64,000 bases of DNA from Symsagittifera roscoffensis (lineage: Eukaryota; Xenacoelomorpha; Acoela; Convolutidae): NCBI RefSeq assembly GCF_963678635.1, contig NC_087070.1, positions 4,248,539 to 4,312,538 of the forward strand, written 5' to 3'. The notes beneath the pieces were generated by a model that did not search any database, was not told the DNA's origin, and saw nothing but the letters and a program-made list of their open reading frames with translations. The position numbers and the translations under genes are program-made. Shown piece by piece: positions 1 to 11,216 of this stretch; the first letter of the stretch is position 1, and every line of letters begins with the position of its first letter.

Positions 1-237
1 TTTGAATAACCTAGTTCATAGCATAGGCAATTCCTAAGTCAGAAGGTTTTTTTGAGGTTTCACTGGATTCATTTAAATTTTTGAAAACTGTTTTTTCAAG
101 GTTCTTAATGTTTGTTTGTTTTTGCTTCGTTTTTGAATCCCATTTTTCTTAACTTTTTTGTTATTACATTTTGAAACCTTAAGAAATTTGGAAGTTGCTT
201 CATTAGTGAATCTTAGCACCTTTGAGACTCCTTCCCT

Positions 238-305
238 TTTAGCCTAGAGCTAACGCGATTGCCTATGTACCCTAAGGTCTGCGGTTTGAGTCCCGGCAGG
301 TCCTT
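238..305 (+). repeat. tRNA-like SINE head
   Basis: The block begins with an A-box-like TAGCCTAGAGC and, about 45 bases on, carries GGTTTGAGTCC, close to the RNA polymerase III B box GGTTCGANTCC. The spacing fits a tRNA-derived head. The arms do not form a convincing acceptor stem, so I read it as a SINE head or tRNA pseudogene rather than a working tRNA gene. Confidence 0.45.
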
Positions 306-769
306 GTTTTTTCAGAATGCACGAAACTGAATTTTTTTCTGGAGAAAATGAATCATCAGATTTTTGTTTGTCTGCTGTTATTTTATCGGCTTATTCGCCA
401 CATCGTGGAATTTTCGTGTACTGTCAGCTATTTTATTGTAAATGTAAGTTTTTATTTTTACTCCTGTAATTGATAAAGTTAGTTGCTAAGATGTATGCGG
501 CCTAAGTGGTTGCAGTTTGTTTTATCGGCTTAGTTACCTCAATTCTTGAAAACTTCAAGTAGTTTGTGTTGCAAGATAAAACTTAATTTCTCAAAATTTT
601 TCATACAATATATTATGGCTTTTGTTTTTGGCTCAATGAGCGTCTACCAAGTGGTTGTCGGCTCAGTTAGCGCTCGGTTATAACTAAAAGCTTATTCAAT
701 TCTCGTGGTTGTGTGTTTCGTCTGTTTTTCTAAAATTATATCACTTTGTGTCTCATTTTCTATTTGCTA

Positions 770-838
770 GCTTGCAATGCTGCGCTTGAGTTGTATCGCA
801 AGTGATGCAAAGCTCCGCTTGGTCTCTGTATAAAAATT
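770..838 (+). repeat. SINE tail fragment
   Basis: Contains a TCGCAAGTG...GCAAAGCTCCGCTT...TCTCTGTATAAA arrangement. The same GCGAnn..AGCTTCGCYTCTGT motif ends the better copies near 1.5 kb and 5.7 kb and occurs inverted near 42.8 kb. Probably a 5'-truncated copy of the same family. Confidence 0.45.
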
Positions 839-1239
839 GATTCGATTATTTCTATCTGTGATTGCATTATTGAGATATGTTGAAATCATAATTAAGGTAT
901 CTTCAATTTGTCATTTATAGGGTGCAATTGATTGGTGTCGGCTGTATGAAGCTCTTCGTTTTTGTCTCCAGATTAGTGAAGTGCAATTTTTTTGTGCAAC
1001 TAAGTTTTAAATTTGTTTTTCATCATTTTTGGGCACATTTTTTTAAAGATTGATTCGGACTAGCCTACATATTAGGTTTGCCATAGCATCATTCTCTTGT
1101 AAGGCGGTTCTGCAAATGTAAAAGAGAATGAAAAAGTCAGTTACCATGTTTTTGTTTGTGTTGAAGCGATAAGTTAATTCGCACTCGTTTATGCTGGATT
1201 GTTTTGATTATTACACTAGCGCGCTTGTGGGCGTTAGTG

Positions 1240-1548
1240 TTTAGTACGAACCTTCTTTTCTCCAACCTAGCTCACAAGTAAGAGTGTTCATTATTTGGTG
1301 GCTGTTTTTGCTATAATCACGAGCATGGTGGCACTGTAGCATTGCAAATTTCTTAGCATCTGTTCTCGCTTTCTCTGTGGCTGGTGTTTGTGATCTGTTG
1401 AGCGTCTGTGGCTGAGTGGTTAGTGTTTGAGAATCATAATCTCTAGGTCGCAGATCGAATTCGAGACATCTTCATCGAGCTGATTTTTTTTCGTGTTCTC
1501 GTTAGTGTTTGCGAAATGCAGCTTCGCCTCTGTATAAATCCTGCATCT
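1240..1548 (+). repeat. tRNA-derived SINE-like repeat, copy 1
   Basis: This block aligns over about 300 bases with 5335-5712. Shared landmarks are ACGAACCT(T/C)CTTTTCT near the start, a TTGGTGGC...TTTTTGCTA segment, GCATTG(C/G)AAATTTC, then a tRNA-like part (GTCTGTGGCTGAGTGGTTAG as A box; CAGATCGAATTCGAG as a degenerate B box). It ends with a GTGTTTGCGAAATGCAGC motif followed by TTCGCCTCTGT. The tRNA-like module sits inside the repeat rather than at its 5' end, so it may be a SINE inserted into, or fused with, another repeat. Confidence 0.55.
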
Positions 1549-3529
1549 TGCATTTCAAATTTAAATTTCAAGCCGCGCTCAAAGAGTGCTATTCAAAAAG
1601 AATGTAAAAAAATTTAGGTGAAGAAAATTTTTCTTTTAGGCGATACAAAAATCAGATAAAGTCTCTGCAATGTTGAGCTGACTATATCTGAAAAAGTTCA
1701 CTTGAATCAAATGATGGCATAATCGCTCACTCAAACATACCTCTCAAATTGACTGAAATAAGGAAAAATTCAGACCGCGTTTGCTCAAAATTAAGAATCT
1801 TTTTGAATTCCGAAATACGACCTTTAGAAGTTTAATGTGTTCCAAACTTGATCCTTCTACGAAGGCAATCAAGCGCAGCTAAGTTAGTTTTGAAAATATT
1901 TTTTCGATCGTCTGTCGACTGCTTGCATCAAATTCTACTTGCTTCGTATACAAAGCCGTATCAAGTTCAAACATTTAACAAGTTCAATCATTTTTTTAAA
2001 ATTAAATTTCAATTTTTTTTAAATGGGGAAAGTCAACCAAGCAAATTGTATTGAAAAACAGTTGAGTTTAGATGCCACAATGTGAATGGTAATATATACT
2101 GTCGAGACTTGTATATAAACCTGAATAAGTCGGTTTCTTCTTCAAAATTTCTCAAAATTCCACATTCCTCTGTGATGTTTGAAAAAACTTTTTTTTTGCA
2201 GTCAAACTTTTATGTGAAATTATGATTTTGAGTTAAACTCTGAAAAAATAGTATAAAATGATAAGAAAAATCATCATTACTTTGAAAGAAGGATTTTAAA
2301 AATTTTTATGCGTTATTTGTGTTAAAAATATTCAACTATCAACCGGTGAGTTATACATAGTTTATAGTTTATATTCATCTAAATGAACTGATTCCTTCAT
2401 TCTGATAATTTTTTCAAACTTGAAAGTACCTGAAATGCTTTACTGTTGTTGAACTTTCAGGGCAAATATTAATTGTGAAGTTTATTCTGGGTTGTGTCTG
2501 CTATATTTTTAGTGGTGGCATTTTTTCAGACAAAACAGGTTGGAAAGGTAATGCATTTGTTTAATTTCTCAAGAAAAATTCACAAGGCTGTACTTTTAAA
2601 CTGTCCAAAATGTTAAATAAAATTCGGGAATAATGAAACTGTTTTCGATTATGCTTCTGCACTTATCAATTGGCAACAATTATTTCAATTTTAAATGTGA
2701 AAAAATTTGAAACATATATTGTGAAGCAAATTTATTCAGGCGCAAAATTATTTTTTCGCGGTTCGACTTCTGATTTCTTTTTAAGCTCGTTTTCAGTTTT
2801 AGGAAAGGCAAATTCCACTATCGAACAGCAAAAGTGTAAAGATCACAAAAAACATGACCGACTTATAGTTTCGAAAGTGGAATTTAAGTATCAGATTTCC
2901 CAGCAAAATTACGCTTTAAAACTCTTTTATTTGGTTTAATTTTATCAAAAAGTGTCAATCATAAATTGTTCTTGGAAAGCTTCTAAACCAGCTATTTTTT
3001 TCTTTTTAATTCGAAGGATGGGTTTTCAAAATTATGATTTTTTTCAATAATGCCTTATTAATTTTTTCAATTATGTCTTTGAATTTTTTCAATTAAAGGC
3101 AGCTTCAGATTTTATCAAAACCAAATACTCTGTTTTTTTCATTACTTATGCAGCACTTCATATTGAATAAACAAATAGCTCCTTTTTGCCACTTTAAATC
3201 AAAAAAAATTTGTAATAATTTAACCTAACTTAATGCCATTTTATGGTTGTTTTGTTATATTTAGTTGGTGATTAGTTTAAAGAAAGTAAAATGTTTTTCG
3301 CATAAAAAGTTTTTTCAATAGAAAGTTTTATCCGCGTTCATGGATAAAGTTTCTATTTACTGTTTTTTCTATTTAACGTTGACGTGCTATGAAAGTTGCT
3401 GATTGTTTCCTGGTCATAGTTACAATAAAATTCATGGCGGTTTAACATCTCTGTTTTTATCGTTTTTTTTTTGCTGTCGATTCATTGGAGTTTTTTTTCA
3501 GTCACCACTTATAAAATAACAGATCAAAT
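1549..3529. other. Non-coding, no gene seen
   Basis: AT-rich DNA with poly-T tracts. Open frames here (up to 89 codons) are the length expected by chance and show no domain resemblance. No repeat pair was recognised in this stretch. Confidence 0.55.
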
Positions 3530-4514
3530 AATTGACTGATCGCAGTCTGCATTTGTTTTTTTTGTTAATTCGGAAAAATACTGATCGTTTGGTTTTTGTT
3601 GGATGGGTTTTTACTTATATCAGTTTCACTTTTTACCCTTGCAATAAACAAAGGTATGACAATCGGTTTCTCAACTTTTTCCTCGTAAACAACTTTGTTC
3701 ACAGTATCTCCAATTTTAATATCTCCGTTTTTAGCATAGTTACACGTTTAACAGCTGTAGTTTAAATGCTGGTCTGGAGCTACTGAAGTGATACTGAGTC
3801 TACAGCTGGAAATCATATTGGATATTAGTTGATTTTATTGTCGTGTTTCCTGAATTTGTCTAAATATTTGCGGAATGTTCCAGTCTGTAATTTTTTGGTA
3901 GATTTTTGAGATACTTTTTTTCATTTTCAAGCGTTTAAATTAGTAGTGGTTTCTTGGTTTGTATGTACGCCAAAATCACGTCTATAAGAAAAGAAATTGT
4001 TTCTGAAATTATCTGCTGATTTCAGTTTTATTTTTTTGGCGTGTTTTAGGTTATTCGGAATTTGATTCAAGTTGATGACATACCGTAATGTTTTAATATG
4101 TCATTTGTTCGAACGTTTTTTGCATTCGAAAGTTTTTTGCATTTACTTTTTTGAGTTTTTTTTTCAATTGTGTTCTTTCAAAATGATCTTAGTTCAAAGT
4201 AAATGACAAATAAGGCCTTTTCTTATCCCCAGCTGATCCTGTCAGATATGCAGGTTGTTTGGTTACCAGATTTCGAGCAAAATTTTTTAATTACATTTAG
4301 GAAGTTTCGGATCTCGATTTCTTGACCAAATTTTTTCCTTATCGTTTGCATCTATTGGTTATGAGGAAGAAATTAAAGAAGTTCATTTAGCCCAGATCCT
4401 TCTGATGTCTTAGGTAATTCATTTGCCAATGATTTCTTCAAAAATCAATTAATTTTTTCATTTTTTGTTTAGGACACATTGTTTTTTGATTTTTGGCATT
4501 TGATGTTTTTGGCA
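3530..4514 (+). repeat. Direct duplication, unit 1
   Basis: Unit 1 starts with TGACTGATCGCAGTCTGCA. It shares an ordered series of landmarks with the following block: TCAGTTTCAC(T/G)TTTTA, CCTCGTAAACAACTTTGTTC, TTTAACAGCTGTAGTTTA, a CTACAGCT motif, TTTTCATTTTCAA and, near the end, TATTGGTTATGAGGAAGAAA. Divergence is substantial, so the duplication is old. Confidence 0.6.
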
Positions 4515-6015
4515 TAACTGACTGATCGCAGTATATATCCAGTTTTTGACATCGTAGAAATCATGATAATTTGATTTATGGTGGGTAGTTCAAATTCAAA
4601 TCAGTTTCACGTTTTATCCTTGCGATTAGCAAGGGTATTGCAATCGGGTTCTGGACTTTTGTTCCCGTAAACAATTTTGTTCACAGGGGCTCCAATTTTA
4701 AGATCTCCATTTTAAGCAAAATTGCTCATTTAACAGCTGTAGTTTACAAGCTGGTCCTAGAGATACTCAAGTGATACCTAATCTACAGCTAAAACATTAG
4801 ATATTGCCAAATGTTTTGTCGCCTTGTTGATTTCCTTCCAACTTTTTCTGCTTACTTGCCGGGTATTCCATTCTGTATTTTTGGCAGATTTTTTAAAATA
4901 CTTTTCTCCTTCATTTTCAACCATTTAAGAGTAGTTCATAGTCTCTTGGTTTTGTACACAACAAAAGTTTCTGTTGGAAAAAAATTTAGAATGAACAGCT
5001 GCGATTTGTTTTGAGTTAAGTTTTCAGTTTTTGGAGGCAGGTTTTTGATTTTTTTTTGTTGTAATAATGCGTTGATTTAGTTTTAGTTTCAATGAAATTG
5101 ATGTGTCTTAGGTTTAAAAATTTCGCCAGAAATCGATTCCAATGGTGGCGTAGAGTGTTGTTTCAATATGACAAAATTTGTCTTCAATTTTTGAAAAAAA
5201 AACAACAATTTGAGTTAGAGTTTTTGAAAAGAAAATTAAAACTTTTTTAGACTTTCTGCAAGTTTTTTAGTGTCAATTGTTTGAAGTTTAATGGTCATTT
5301 TTTTGAAATTTCCATATATACAATAACAAGTTGGCGAGCGAAGTGTATAAGTATGGACCTCCTTTTCTAACCTACTTTGCAAAGAAAACTGTTCAGTAAA
5401 AAAATAAAACTGTTCACTTACTTGGTGGCATTTTTGCTAGAACCACGATCTGTTGCATTGGAAATTTCATAGAATCTGATCTCTACTTTGTTTGTGGGTA
5501 GTGTATGTGGTTTATTAAGCGTCCGCGGCTGGCTGGTTACTTCGTGCGACTCATCATCTCTAGGTCTCAGTTCGAGTCCGAGACGTAGCCGAATTAGTAC
5601 TTATTCAAGTCTTATTTATACTTTTTTATTGCACTTTATAGAACTGCTTTTTGTCGTGTTCTCGCAAGTGTTTGCGACGCGAAGCTTCGCTTCTGTGTCA
5701 AAATTTTATTATTTTTTGATCTCGTTTTATACCAAATTACAGATAGGGCTTTTTCTTTTCCTCAACTGTTCGTTCGTTATATGCAGGTAGTACGGTTGCA
5801 AGATTTTAAAGAATTTTTTCAGACGACATGTAGTTTGACCAATTTTTTCCAGCTACTGGTTATAGGGAAGAAATGGATGAAGTTCATATATCGCGAATCC
5901 TTCCATTGTGTTTGATAATTGTTTCTCGCTATAAGATTTTTCTTGATTTTTTTGCCAACGATTTCTTTAACAGAATTCATTCAACCTTTGAGGCACAATA
6001 TTTTTTGGCGTTTCA
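4515..6015 (+). repeat. Direct duplication, unit 2, with SINE insertion
   Basis: Unit 2 restarts at TGACTGATCGCAGTATATA and repeats the landmarks of 3530-4514 in the same order, ending with ACTGGTTATAGGGAAGAAAT and a GCACAATATTTTTTGG block. It is roughly 500 bases longer, and most of the excess is the SINE-like copy at 5335-5712. This dates the SINE insertion after the duplication. Confidence 0.55.
5335..5712 (+). repeat. tRNA-derived SINE-like repeat, copy 2
   Basis: Second full copy of the 1240-1548 repeat. The tRNA-like part contains GTCCGCGGCTGGCTGGTTAC (A-box region) and TCTCAGTTCGAGTCCGAGAC; AGTTCGAGTCC is close to a consensus B box. The tail reads TTTGCGACGCGAAGCTTCGC followed by TTCTGTGT. 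This is the best preserved polymerase III signature in the window. Confidence 0.6.
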
Positions 6016-6784
6016 TTTTGTATGGCAAGTGGTGCAGAGATCAGCCTAATATCTGTGGTTAAACAAGTGGTTTTTAAAGCGCTTTTTTGTAATACCTGAA
6101 ATATATACGTTCCCTAACTCAAGTTTTGGGAGATATTTCATCTGCGACTTTTTTGTGAGGTTTTGGTTGTTTCAAAACTGCCAATTTGAGGTACTTTTTG
6201 TGCACAGAGTTTTTTCTGTTTTTGTTTAGTAAATGTGGTCATTTATCCGGCTGACAATTCAGTCCATGGTGAATTGAGGTAAAAGAATTAGTTCATTTTT
6301 TTTTTCAGAGACCAGTTTAAAATGAATTGAGGGTCAAAAACAATTTTTACATGTCACAAGATACGGTTAACAGGTCCCGCGTTGACTGGTTTAACTTTAG
6401 AAGCTAGATTCGTTTCTGTTCAGCGTGAAATAATATGGACCATGTGTTTCTGTATATCGGCTATTAACCATCACTGTTTGTCATCTCTGCTAGTCAAGAG
6501 TGCCCGAATTGCTTTAGAATTGCTTTGCGGGTTCAGTGATCTCAGACAATTGGCTTTAATGTTACCGTGTCTCTTTGTTTTTATCACTGGGCTCATTTAG
6601 TTTGGGCATCACTCCATGGCCAGCCACTGTTGTTATCGACTTTGCCTCTTATAACAGTCAACCACAATATCTTAAGAAAAGTTTCAGAAACTCAGGAAGA
6701 ACTTCAAACTGAGTTCGTTTGAATGAAGAAAAAGAGCTCATCCGATTTTGTGGTTTATAAAAAGAAAGAGTATAATTAACGTGA
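6016..6784. other. Non-coding, no gene seen
   Basis: AT-rich spacer. A 72-codon frame at 6382-6600 has no recognisable domain and is not supported by splice signals. Confidence 0.5.
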
Positions 6785-7065
6785 GAGATATTGCGTTCTC
6801 ACAACGCGTGAGCGACTAAAAAGCCCAGCTCAGGAACCATTCCAAATTGATTTGAGGCACGCTAATTGATCTAAATAGTGTTTTACCAAATCCGAAATAT
6901 ATTAATTTGTAATTTGCAATAGACGTGGATGAGGAGTTTTTCAAAAGATTTTTGAAACTTTTCGCAGGAAATCTTATAAAAACGTTTTTTTTTCTTCAAA
7001 ATTGATTCCGGACACTTGAAGGGACAGTCGGAATATTCTGAGCTCTTCCCTGATACGAGCTGTAT
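6785..7065 (+). repeat. TTAACGCGT-family repeat, degenerate copy
   Basis: Carries CACAACGCGTGAGCGACTAA, then TTGATTTGAGGCACG. About 200 bases later comes the family end motif: GACAGTCGGAATATTCTGAG followed by a CTTCCCTGATACGAGC-type sequence. The same ordered landmarks recur near 29.9, 34, 37, 41, 47 and 62 kb. Confidence 0.5.
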
Positions 7066-8197
7066 TGTTGCTATACAGTCTCAAATTTAGCTAAGGTTAG
7101 ATGAAATTGAGTCATTCGTCTTTTCTACGATGAACGTTTTTTTTTACAGCACATGTATGTTGAACTAATTTGGTGAAGCATATTTCAATCTTCATCCTTT
7201 CAAGCATTCATCCTTTCATTTTGATTAAGCTTTTAAAAACATTTTTAATAACTCGTATAGCTTTTCAACACAAAGATACAGTATGGAATTCTTTATATTG
7301 TCATTAATTAATTAGGAATTCACATTACAAAGACGAATTCCGTCAGTTCCTTGAAAAAAGGGTTTCTCTGTATTAAAAAAAATGAAAATGATAAAAACTT
7401 TTGAATGTGGCGCTTGCAGCCTTGTTTTTAGCGGACCTTATTTCGTTTTAACAGTGGTAGAAGTAGAAATATAAGATGTATTTGGAGCATGAGTAAAGGG
7501 GGAAGGAGAGAAGTAGATGGGACGATGTTTTATTTGGATGGGAGGGGCGGTGTCTCGAATAGCAATTAAAAAGTGGGACTCCATTCTCTCTATTGTGGTG
7601 TGGTCGATTGATGAGGGAGTAAAAAGGAGAGAATAAGGGTAGCTGTGAGGTTTAACAGGGCTGACAAAATACTCCATTATATCTGCTGCTAAATAGACTC
7701 CGTTCAGAATACTAAATAGCCCTAGTCACGTGCCATTTAAACCCAAATTAGCCCTTCAAATAAACATACACTCCCCTACCTTGTATATTTAACTCCTCAC
7801 CATCATCCTGCTCGCTCAAATGCGTCTTTGATTGTAAATAAACTGAAACTTCACCTGGCTGTCGAAAAAGTAGTATAAGTGAAACAAGAATAGTCACATG
7901 CTGTTCACACAGCACAGAAGGTTCCAACTAAAAGGAAAAAATCGAACCAAAATTTATTATTGTTTTTGAAATTGCTTTTCAATTTTTCTTTAAGGACTTC
8001 TTTTCATTCACTGAAAGCTCTAAATTCGTTGATTAAAGTATATAGACCTCTGAAGAAAATCTAGCGTTTGCGTTTCTTTTTAGTAACTTCTTTTTTGAGA
8101 TATTTTGAATTGTTGTATTATAAACTCTCGAAATTGACATGGTTTCCGGATTGCTTAGGATTCGAATTCAAATCCTCAGTTCAGACAAAAATGTTAT
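7066..8197. other. Non-coding, no gene seen
   Basis: AT-rich spacer. A purine-rich stretch at about 7445-7640 produces a 79-codon minus-strand frame that I regard as chance. No domain, exon or repeat pair recognised. Confidence 0.5.
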
Positions 8198-8622
8198 CAG
8201 TAAAGGGGCGGATTTTCAAAAAATCTAGAACATTTTGTCGACCTTTTTTTTAAGTCGACCAAATTGATTTTCCGAGCTCTCTTAAAGCACTAAAAAAACA
8301 ATGTTTTGGCCAAATTTTCTTCGCCGCAGGCAAAATTTTGAAAAAACATGTCAAAAAGCTGTTTTTGGGCACTTTTTGGAAAATTTTGACAAAAAAAGTC
8401 GCGTTTTTTTTTGGCGCACGCTCCCCTCAAATGTAATATATATTGGCGCCAAAGGCGCCTTTTGAAAAAATTTTGGGTCGGTCGGCCAAAAACGGTTTTC
8501 TTAAAAAGTACCAAAGGGGGGACCCTTTGGTTGGCAGGGGGTTGAAATCCTGAGAGAAGGGGGAAGACGTTGTCTGTGCCTTGTTCTTCTTTGAACATAA
8601 ATCTCCCCAAATCCGCCCCTGC
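8198..8622. mobile_element. MITE-like repeat, copy 1 (hAT-type ends suggested)
   Basis: The left end contains AGGGGCGGATTTTC and the right end ATCCGCCCCTG, whose reverse complement begins CAGGGGCGGAT, so the ends are inverted. The interior carries TTTTCCGAGCTCTC, the palindromic core GGCGCCAAAGGCGCC, and AAAGGGGGGACCCTTTGG. The same landmarks occur in order at 15845-16265. No transposase is encoded. I infer a non-autonomous DNA transposon; CAGGGGCGGATY ends are common among hAT-type MITEs. Clear 8-bp target duplications were not seen. The right part contains an exact inverted 43-bp piece of the LINE at 9538-9580. Confidence 0.55.
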
Positions 8623-8744
8623 ATGCGGCTAAACAATGAAATTAATAAAAAAAATTTAAAATCAACAATTACACCGGTATGCAAATATACAATTATATTT
8701 AAGAATTAAAAGGATTAAATATAAAAATATCATTTAAAAAAACA

Positions 8745-8890
8745 AAACCAATGAATCTATCAATTTCCCTGGAGGTTTTTTTGGTCTACCGTATTTTGCT
8801 GCGAAAGCTGCGGTGACAGCGTGGTAATCAGAGCTAACCGTGAAAGCTCTCTAAAAAAGTGCTCTAGGGACCGCTTCTTTGTAACTTGGA
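8745..8890 (-). pseudogene. Penelope-like element RT fragment (inverted)
   Basis: Read on the minus strand, this encodes Tyr-Lys-Glu-Ala-Val-Pro-Arg-Ala-Leu-Phe, a stop, then Arg-Ala-Phe-Thr-Val-Ser-Ser-Asp-Tyr. That matches almost residue for residue the frame at about 11350-11410 on the plus strand. In Penelope-like elements such a segment lies in the thumb region after the reverse transcriptase palm. An open frame continues for about 25 further codons without clear similarity to the other copy. It is a short, isolated fragment in the opposite orientation to the main element. Confidence 0.5.
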
Positions 8891-8936
8891 TCGCAATATG
8901 GCAATAACAGTATATTGAGCCCCGTGTGGGTGGGTT

Positions 8937-9226
8937 CGAAAGTCTGAATAGTATTGTTCCTGAATTGCAGAAAAACCTGAAGAGTATTGTTCTTCAGTTG
9001 CAGTAAAAGCGTGAATAGTTTTGTTCTTGGATTGCAGTAAAAGCTTGAATAGAATTAATCCTGAATTGCAATAAAAACCTGAATAATATTGTTCCTCAAT
9101 TGCAGTAAAAGCCTGAATAGTATTGTTTTTGAATGGCAGTTAAAACCTGAATAGTATTGTTCCTGAATTGCAGTAGAAGCCTTGATAGCTATGTTCCTGA
9201 GTTGCACTAGTAATATTCCTGAGTTC
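8937..9226 (+). repeat. 34-bp minisatellite, about 8 copies
   Basis: Tandem repeat with consensus CCTGAATAGTATTGTTCCTG followed by AATTGCAGTAAAAG. Units differ by a few substitutions and small indels, and the last are degenerate. It lies between the inverted Penelope fragment and the start of the LINE relic. Confidence 0.85.
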
Positions 9227-9303
9227 TTTCAGACAAGCTATTGATTACCCGACTTGCTCTCAGAACACTCTTGAAGTAGCTTTCTATCGTAACTGCTTTC
9301 TAA

Positions 9304-11142
9304 ATGCGGAAAAGGAGAAAAAATTTGCAAAAATTTGATCACGAAGCTTCTCATCTGTCGTTAGAGTTCCCGGTGACCGAAGAATGCAAGCCAGTGTTGC
9401 AAAACTTCAGAAGCTTCGGAAATGCAAGCTACGACGGATTAAGTGATTACCTACTGAAAAATCCGTTCGAACCGATCTGGTATACTAATATCATCGACAT
9501 GTATGATGAGCTACACCAGTATCTCGACAAAGCATTTGAGATTTATGTTCAAAGAAGAACAAGGCACAGACAACGTCTTCCTCCTTGAATATCTAATTTC
9601 ACATAAAATTTAATGAAGAAACTGAACACACAGAGAATTTGGTCCAAAGTAAAGCCGATTAACTATAGAGAACAACAAGTAACAAAACTGAAAAACTACA
9701 GAATTGCCGGAACAAGACAGGGAAATTTACCAGAACAAACTGCTATTCTCCAGAAATACAGATCTAATTTTCAAACACTTAAAAAGTCTAAGGAAATCTC
9801 CCAGTCTATCAAAAATCCGATTAAGGATGAATCTCAGTGTACCATTCTCAACAAACAAGTCGAAATGCAGAACGAGTTGTTCCATTCAGTGTTCACTCCA
9901 AAAAAAACATTCAATCTAAAAGATGTGGAAACTGAAAATCCAACATTAAAAAGTTTTAACAACTCTAAAACGACAATTCACCTCATTGTATCCTCGCTAG
10001 ATATTACTAAGTCTCGTGGTCCAAACGGTTTACCATCTGCCTTCTTCACGAAGACGTCCCGCAATATACGCGAAGTCCCACACAAGTTGATTAAGAGCAT
10101 AAAGAGAGTCCGTAAGATACCCGACAAATAGAAAGTTGCCGCTGTAACCCCAATCCACAAAAAAGGAGACGGGTGAAGAGTAGAAAACTACCGACCAGTT
10201 TCACTTTTAGACATCGATAGCAAAATTCTCGAGAAATGAAAATACATTACACTCTATGAACACTTCTGTCGTTACTTAACACCGCACCAACATGGATTTG
10301 TCAAAAACAGATGTGTTCTCACGAATATGTTGTCATTTCTGCAGAAGATCCACGAAGCACTGGACAGCGATCCAAACTCAAAAATTGTTAAGTTTTACAC
10401 CTATTTTTTGAAAGCGTTTGACAAAATACCCCACCTCGAACTGCAAAAACAGGAGTAGCAGGCTGCTTGGAAAAATAGGAATGTCTGCTTGAAATCATAA
10501 TAGATTACTTGAACAACAGAAAACACTTCGTCAGAGTGAACAATACGAGCTCAACAATTCTAGATGATACCAGCGGGGTGCCTCAAGGGTCACTCTTGGG
10601 ACACATTTTGTTTTGTATCTTCATTAACGACCTGCCTGATGTCCTGAAATTCTCTGATCCTTTCATCTTTGCAGACGATCTCAAAATTTTACCTGTTCGG
10701 ATATTTGGGTCAAGATAAAATTTGGAGAGAATAAGATGGAGTTAGCAACGGACAAGTGTGGCAAAATAACGTTCAGAGGAATGGACCAAAGTTACCAGCT
10801 GATGGATGCAAAATTGGATGAATCTTAACCATAAAAGACTTCGGCATCTATGTAGCAGAAGATCTAACAAGGAAGGCGCACATTGATGAACGACTGAAGA
10901 AAGCGAACAAAGTACTCTACTTGATCAGAAGGAATGTAGCTGTGAATGTAAAAACCTTCATAAAATTTGGCCTGTACAAATCGCTCATTCTGCCATTCCT
11001 TTTATATGGATTCTAATTTTATCTGCATCGCGAGCAGAACTGCAGTCTCTTGAACGTTTTAAAAAAATGTTACCGGATGGATAACAGGTATCAAGGAATC
11101 GTGCTATCGAAATCAGTTACGTTTTCTGTTTATTCTGCGAGC
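9304..11142 (+). pseudogene. Decayed non-LTR retrotransposon (LINE) ORF2
   Basis: This is a 5'-truncated, mutated LINE polyprotein; no endonuclease domain remains. The first frame (9304-9588) holds the linker ahead of the reverse transcriptase and ends in Pro-Pro followed by a TGA where elements of this type usually have Trp-Ile-Ser. The frame resumes at 9613 and covers the start of the RT: ENYRPVSLLD near 10185, HQHGFVKNR near 10290, and a degenerate FLKAFDKIPH near 10410. The turn GVPQGSL and the catalytic-type FADD follow at about 10575-10680. A post-RT segment with WITGIKESCYRNQLRF reaches about 11130. At least five in-frame stops and several frameshifts show it is inactive. Overall type is jockey/CR1-like; I cannot place the clade. 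It is interrupted at 11143 by a Penelope-like element. Confidence 0.85.
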
Positions 11143-11216
11143 CCCCATGCCCCTGCAACAACGAACTTGAAAATCCTCATGAAACATCCGGGGACGAAAA
11201 TTGCTGAACCCATTAT
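11143..11216 (+). repeat. 74-bp direct repeat, left arm
   Basis: Nearly identical to 11820-11893: both run from CCCCATGCCCCT through AACATCCGGGGACGAAAATT to TGAACCCATTAT. The repeated part encodes the end of the Penelope-like protein, so the left arm is the 3' end of an upstream partial copy. Confidence 0.85.

Larger units (their letters stand above)
1..1239. other. AT-rich non-coding DNA with SINE fragments
   Basis: No convincing gene. The stretch is T-rich and low in complexity. It holds one tRNA-like SINE head and one SINE tail motif, listed separately. No long ATG-initiated frame, splice-framed exon or known domain is visible. Confidence 0.6.

Noticed and set aside
238-305. Functional tRNA gene
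   Set aside because: B-box-like and A-box-like motifs are present, but no complete cloverleaf with a paired acceptor stem could be drawn. The same holds for the modules near 1.4, 5.5 and 39.7 kb.
8290-8684. Two minus-strand frames over the MITE-like repeat
   Set aside because: They are translations of the transposon's inverted ends, palindromic core and captured LINE piece, and are not conserved in the second copy.
8937-9226. CRISPR-like array
   Set aside because: The units are directly adjacent without unique spacers; it is a minisatellite in animal DNA.
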